Part shown: in pieces, positions 14,588 through 17,565 of the stretch
Layout of the letters: the number at the start of each line of letters is the position of its first letter
Numbering within the stretch: the stretch's first letter is position 1
Assembly: GCA_002398405.1 (NCBI GenBank)
Contig: DGYN01000142.1
Span: 917 to 18,481 of the forward strand
Reading direction: 5' to 3'
Length of the DNA stretch: 17,565 nt
Origin: Caulobacteraceae bacterium UBA5005
GTDB taxonomy: Bacteria > Pseudomonadota > Alphaproteobacteria > Caulobacterales > Caulobacteraceae
Notes under the pieces: generated by a model
The model's database searches: none
What the model was told of the DNA's origin: nothing
Seen by the model: only the letters and a program-made list of their open reading frames with translations
Program-made: the position numbers and the translations under genes

Positions 14588-15612
14588 TAGAGGCCCCGCG
14601 CCTTGAGGATGGCGTCCAGGCGCGGATAGACCCGGCGGGCGTTCTTCTCGAACACCTTGAGCTTGTCCTCTTCCGGGATCGCCAGCGCGTCGAGATAGCG
14701 CTTGGTGTCGTCAAAGTAGTTGCCGGTCTCAGGATCGATGCCGCGCACGGCCCCAACCATCTCCGAGCCGAACAGGATGTTCTCGATGTCGATGACCTTG
14801 AACAAGAGGTCGATCCCCGGCTGGTGATAGACGCAGGTGTCGAAATAGACGTTCTTCATCACGTGCTCGCGCAGCGGCGGCTTCTTCAGCATGTCGCCCA
14901 GGCCACGGTAGCGGCCCCAGTGGTAGGGAACGGCGCCGCCGCCGTGCGGAATGATGAACCTAAGGGTCGGAAAATCCTTGAAAAGATCGCCCTCCAGGAA
15001 CTGCATGAAGGCGGTGGTGTCGGCATTGATGTAGTGGGCGCCGGTGGCGTGGAAGTTGGGATTGCACGAGCCCGAAACGTGCACCATGGCCGGCACATCC
15101 AGCTCGACCATCTTCTCGAAGAAGGGATACCAGGCGCGGTCGGTGAGCGGCGGGGCGGTCCAATGGCCGCCGGAGGGGTCGGGGTTCAGATTGCAGCCGA
15201 CAAAGCCCAGCTCGTTCACGCAGCGCTCCAGCTCGGCGATGGAGTTACTGACCGGTACGCCTGGGGACTGCGGCAGCTGACAGACGCCCACGAAGGTTTC
15301 GGGAAAAAGCTCCACTACCCGCTTGATCAGATCGTTGCAGCGCCGCGTCCACGCCTGGCTGACGGCCTCGTTGCCGATGTGGTGGGCCATGGTCGAGGCC
15401 CGAGGCGAGAAAATGGTCATGTCCGCCCCGCGCTCTTTCAACAGGCGCAGCTGGTTCTTCTCGATGGTTTCGCGGATCTCGTCGTCGGAGATGTCCGGAT
15501 AGGCCGGATCGACATCGCCGCCGGCCTGATAAGCCGCTGTCTGATCCTCGCGCCATTTGTCGTGCGGCGCGGGGGCGGTGGTGTAGTGGCCGTGGCAATC
15601 GATGATCATCAT
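14587..15612 (-). CDS. ligJ: 4-oxalomesaconate hydratase
   Basis: A 341-aa cytoplasmic metal-dependent hydratase of the amidohydrolase superfamily. It adds water to the isomerised oxalomesaconate (the LigU product) to give 4-carboxy-4-hydroxy-2-oxoadipate. It matches SYK-6 LigJ from the start (MIIDCHGHYTT) through FSPRAS, NPDPSGGHWTAPPLTDRAWYPFFEKM, FIIPHGGGAVPYHWGRYRG and ILFGSEMVGAVRGIDP. Visible metal and active-site residues by family knowledge are the HxH at 7 and 9, His178 (MVHVSG) and Glu284 (GSEM). The first ATG overlaps the preceding stop (ATGA). The second ATG, three bases on, has better spacing from the AAAGGAG ribosome site and may be the real start. It sits between the DUF1932 dehydrogenase and ligI. 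Confidence 0.95.
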   Translation of the reverse strand: MMIIDCHGHYTTAPAPHDKWREDQTAAYQAGGDVDPAYPDISDDEIRETIEKNQLRLLKERGADMTIFSPRASTMAHHIGNEAVSQAWTRRCNDLIKRVVELFPETFVGVCQLPQSPGVPVSNSIAELERCVNELGFVGCNLNPDPSGGHWTAPPLTDRAWYPFFEKMVELDVPAMVHVSGSCNPNFHATGAHYINADTTAFMQFLEGDLFKDFPTLRFIIPHGGGAVPYHWGRYRGLGDMLKKPPLREHVMKNVYFDTCVYHQPGIDLLFKVIDIENILFGSEMVGAVRGIDPETGNYFDDTKRYLDALAIPEEDKLKVFEKNARRVYPRLDAILKARGL

Positions 15613-16460
15613 CGCTCCTTTCGGATCGCGTCGAGAAGGGTGGGCAGATCGGAGGCGGAAAGGGCGTCCTTATGCTGCGCAGCATAAATTTGCCGCCGGA
15701 CGGTGGCCGTGGCCATCAGCGGCTCGATCCCGGCCTCGGAAACCGTGCGGGCGGCCTCTTCCATTTCCTCGGCGCGGCGGGTCCCGTGCTCAACGGAACG
15801 CTCGATCATATAGCGGGCGAGCTTCTCCCAATCCCCTACAGGTAAAAGGTCTGAGAGAGATGAGAGCACCTCGGCCTCGACGCCGTAGTGGCGGGCCGAC
15901 AGCATGGATTCGGCGATCAGGGCCTCAACGCCCTTGATCATCACGCTGCGGCAAAGTTTCGTCGCCGCGGCCTTGCCCAGGGTCTCGGAATAGAACCGCG
16001 CGCCGGTAAATCCCGCACCCTGCAGCATGGGCGCAGCATGTTCCGCGTGGGGCCCGCCCAGCAGGATGGGGGACGCAATGCGCTTTGGCCCGATTGGGGC
16101 CATGACCGCGCCTTCCACATAGCGGCCGCCGGCCGCTTCGATCACCTGGGCTGAGGCCAGTTTCTGTCCGGGCGAACAGGAGTTGAGGTCGAGGAAGACA
16201 GCCCCCGGCGCCAGCCCTGATGTCACCGATTTTGTTGCAACAAGATCCTGCGCCGCGGTGACCGCGCTGATCACCAGTTCAGCGTCCTCGACGGCTTCCT
16301 GGGCGGTCAGGCCGCCATAGACCGCATGCGCCACAAGCGCCACGGACGGCTTGCTGGCCGTATCGGCGAAGGCGATGTCAAAGGCGCTGATGTCATGGCC
16401 CGCCAGATCCTGGGCCAGGATCTGGCCAACCTCGCCAAAGCCGATCAGGGCGATCCTCAT
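15609..16460 (-). CDS. DUF1932 NAD(P)-binding dehydrogenase (6-phosphogluconate dehydrogenase-like)
   Basis: A 283-aa protein with an N-terminal Rossmann fold (IALIGFGEVGQILAQDL, with GxGxxG at residues 7-12). It has a beta-hydroxyacid-dehydrogenase-like middle (ELVISAVTAAQDL, FLDLNSCSPG, RYVEGAVMAPIGPKR) and the helix GKAAATKLCRSVMIKGVEAL that usually carries the catalytic Lys. The C-terminal helical part is the DUF1932 domain. The family resembles 3-hydroxyisobutyrate and related dehydrogenases. Its reaction is not known and it is not one of the textbook enzymes of the 4,5-cleavage route; it is not LigC, which belongs to the Gfo/Idh/MocA family. Both ends overlap neighbours by four bases (ATGA), so its product is made together with LigU and LigJ. 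It may handle a side intermediate or a variant substrate. Confidence 0.88.
   Translation of the reverse strand: MRIALIGFGEVGQILAQDLAGHDISAFDIAFADTASKPSVALVAHAVYGGLTAQEAVEDAELVISAVTAAQDLVATKSVTSGLAPGAVFLDLNSCSPGQKLASAQVIEAAGGRYVEGAVMAPIGPKRIASPILLGGPHAEHAAPMLQGAGFTGARFYSETLGKAAATKLCRSVMIKGVEALIAESMLSARHYGVEAEVLSSLSDLLPVGDWEKLARYMIERSVEHGTRRAEEMEEAARTVSEAGIEPLMATATVRRQIYAAQHKDALSASDLPTLLDAIRKER
15670..15687. repeat. perfect 18-bp palindrome inside the DUF1932 gene, upstream of ligJ
   Basis: TTATGCTGCGCAGCATAA is a gapless 9-bp inverted repeat near the 3' end of the dehydrogenase gene, about 58 bp before the ligJ start. It codes for ordinary residues (YAAQHK), so it could be chance, an internal operator or a small mRNA structure. 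Confidence 0.35.
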
Positions 16461-17542
16461 TTGCCGTCCCAGACGGCGGCCGGAACATAGACCTCGCCGC
16501 GCATCAGCTTGCGCGCCGTGCGCAGCAAAGCCGAGCGCCGCACCTTCACCTCGCCGCCCACCACTTCAGCGTCCATGGCGACGGTGAAAAAGCCCGTGGG
16601 ATGCTCCACCTCGATGTTGGAGGGGTCGGTGACCCTGGCCATGCCGTCCAGCACCGAGCCCGGCACGACGCAGGCGGTGGCGACGCTCACCGCGCCGAAC
16701 ACGCCGATCGCCTCATGCACCCGGTGCGGAATGAAGTTTCTTGTGCAGATGGCGCCGCCCTGCTGCGGCGGCGCCGCGAGGCACATCTTGGGGACCGTCT
16801 TCTTGGTGACATCACCCAGATTCATTAAAGGGCCGGCCGCCAGGCGGATCGCCTCGACCCGGGCCTTCAGCGCGGCGTCGGCCTCCAAGGTTTCGGGGCT
16901 TTCATAGCCGGTGGCGCCCAGATCGGCCGCCCGCATCACCACCACCGGCATGCCGTTGTCGATACAGGTGACCTCGACGCCGCCCACGACATCGACCGCG
17001 TTGCCGGTCGGCAGCAAGGCCCCGCAGGACGAGCCTGCAACGTCCAGGAAATCGATCGGGATGGGCGCCGCGGTCCCGGGAACGCCGTCGATGCGCGCCT
17101 CGCCGTCATAGCGGGGCTCGCCGCCCGGCGTCTGGATCGCGGCGACCGCGATGCTGGCGGTGTTGATCATATGGATGCGGACGGAGGTGACCTCGCCGGT
17201 GGCCTTCACCAGGCCCTGCTCAATGGCGAATGGGCCGATCCCGGCCAGCAGGTTTCCGCAGTTCTGGCTGTCGGAAACCTCAGCCTTATCAACGACCACC
17301 TGCAGGAACAGATAGTCGACATCGGCATCGTCCCGGCTCGACGGTGAGACGATGGCGACCTTGCTGGTCAGCGGATGCGCCCCGCCCATGCCGTCGATCT
17401 GCCGCTCATCCGGCGATCCCATGGCGGCCAGCAGGACAGCGTCACGCTGCGCCGCATCGGCCGGCAGATCGCGCGCCAAAAAATACAGGCCCTTGGAGGT
17501 TCCGCCGCGCATCACGGTGCAGGGGATGGCGGTTTGGGTCAT
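16457..17542 (-). CDS. ligU: 4-oxalomesaconate isomerase/tautomerase (PrpF/GalD family)
   Basis: A 361-aa protein of the PrpF family (diaminopimelate-epimerase fold). It isomerises 4-oxalomesaconate so that LigJ can hydrate it; LigU of SYK-6 and GalD of Pseudomonas putida are the known examples. Motifs seen: CTVMRGGTSKGLYFL, MGSPDERQIDGMGGAHPLTSKVA (Lys61), DSQNCGNLLAGIGPFAIE (Cys95), GVPGTAAPIPIDFLD, GSSCGALLPTGNAVDVV, LMNLGDVTKKTVPKM and the end LLRTARKLMRGEVYVP. Lys61 and Cys95 align, with an offset of five, to the Lys66 and Cys100 catalytic pair I recall for SYK-6 LigU. PrpF itself (aconitate isomerase of the methylcitrate cycle) is the main alternative, but the neighbours and close resemblance favour LigU. 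The ATG follows GGGGGAGG by 7 nt. It is the first gene of the operon within the window; its promoter lies outside. Confidence 0.93.
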   Translation of the reverse strand: MTQTAIPCTVMRGGTSKGLYFLARDLPADAAQRDAVLLAAMGSPDERQIDGMGGAHPLTSKVAIVSPSSRDDADVDYLFLQVVVDKAEVSDSQNCGNLLAGIGPFAIEQGLVKATGEVTSVRIHMINTASIAVAAIQTPGGEPRYDGEARIDGVPGTAAPIPIDFLDVAGSSCGALLPTGNAVDVVGGVEVTCIDNGMPVVVMRAADLGATGYESPETLEADAALKARVEAIRLAAGPLMNLGDVTKKTVPKMCLAAPPQQGGAICTRNFIPHRVHEAIGVFGAVSVATACVVPGSVLDGMARVTDPSNIEVEHPTGFFTVAMDAEVVGGEVKVRRSALLRTARKLMRGEVYVPAAVWDGK

Positions 17543-17552
17543 CTAAAATCCT

Positions 17553-17565
17553 CCCCCGTTGGGGG
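17553..17565 (-). repeat. short GC hairpin at the ligU ribosome site
   Basis: Five C and five G separated by three bases form an inverted repeat whose 3' arm on the minus strand is part of the ligU GGGGGAGG ribosome site. It touches the window edge, so a longer structure cannot be excluded. It could limit ligU initiation or be the tail of an upstream hairpin. Confidence 0.3.

Noticed and set aside
1..17565. Mobile element, phage, CRISPR, tRNA or rRNA
   Set aside because: No transposase or integrase motifs, direct-repeat arrays, cloverleaf-like sequences or rRNA segments were seen; the duplicated cassettes lack flanking insertion-sequence ends within the window.

Overview
The window is GC-rich, densely coding alphaproteobacterial DNA. 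Three things suggest Caulobacterales (for example Phenylobacterium or Caulobacter) or a related sphingomonad: the codon use, the style of the TonB-dependent receptor, and a promoter resembling the Caulobacter housekeeping consensus. This placement is inference; no rRNA or other taxonomic marker is present. No tRNA, insertion sequence, integrase, phage gene or CRISPR array was seen.

Left part (1-8343): two paralogous sets of exported proteins face away from each other across one 280-bp control region (3492-3771). The leftward set is an uncharacterised exported protein of 400 aa, then a DUF1587/1595/1592/1588/1585 protein with one CxxCH haem motif, then a Tat-signal DUF1552 protein cut by the window edge. 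The rightward set holds the same three families in a different order (DUF1592-type, DUF1552, 398-aa exported protein), followed by a small exported EF-hand protein. The control region carries two near-identical 16-bp palindromes, one on each side, overlapping promoter-like elements. This duplicated, apparently co-regulated extracytoplasmic set is the most novel part of the window; its substrate is unknown.

Middle (8439-13712): an exported DUF3237 protein converges on a secreted CocE/NonD-type S15-family hydrolase, sharing a TTAA at their stop codons. The hydrolase is divergent from a large TonB-dependent outer-membrane receptor (934 aa), which ends at a strong rho-independent terminator. Together they look like an uptake and hydrolysis module.

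Right part (13712-17542, minus strand): a tightly overlapping four-gene operon, ligU, a DUF1932 dehydrogenase, ligJ, ligI. LigI, LigU and LigJ catalyse three consecutive steps of the protocatechuate 4,5-cleavage (lignin-derived aromatic) pathway, from 2-pyrone-4,6-dicarboxylate through 4-oxalomesaconate to 4-carboxy-4-hydroxy-2-oxoadipate. The ring-cleavage dioxygenase (LigAB), the semialdehyde dehydrogenase (LigC) and the aldolase (LigK) are not in the window.

A reasonable but unproven reading is an accessory locus for using an aromatic or aromatic-ester substrate. The exported redox-like proteins and secreted hydrolase would act outside the inner membrane, the receptor would bring products in, and the lig operon would finish them.
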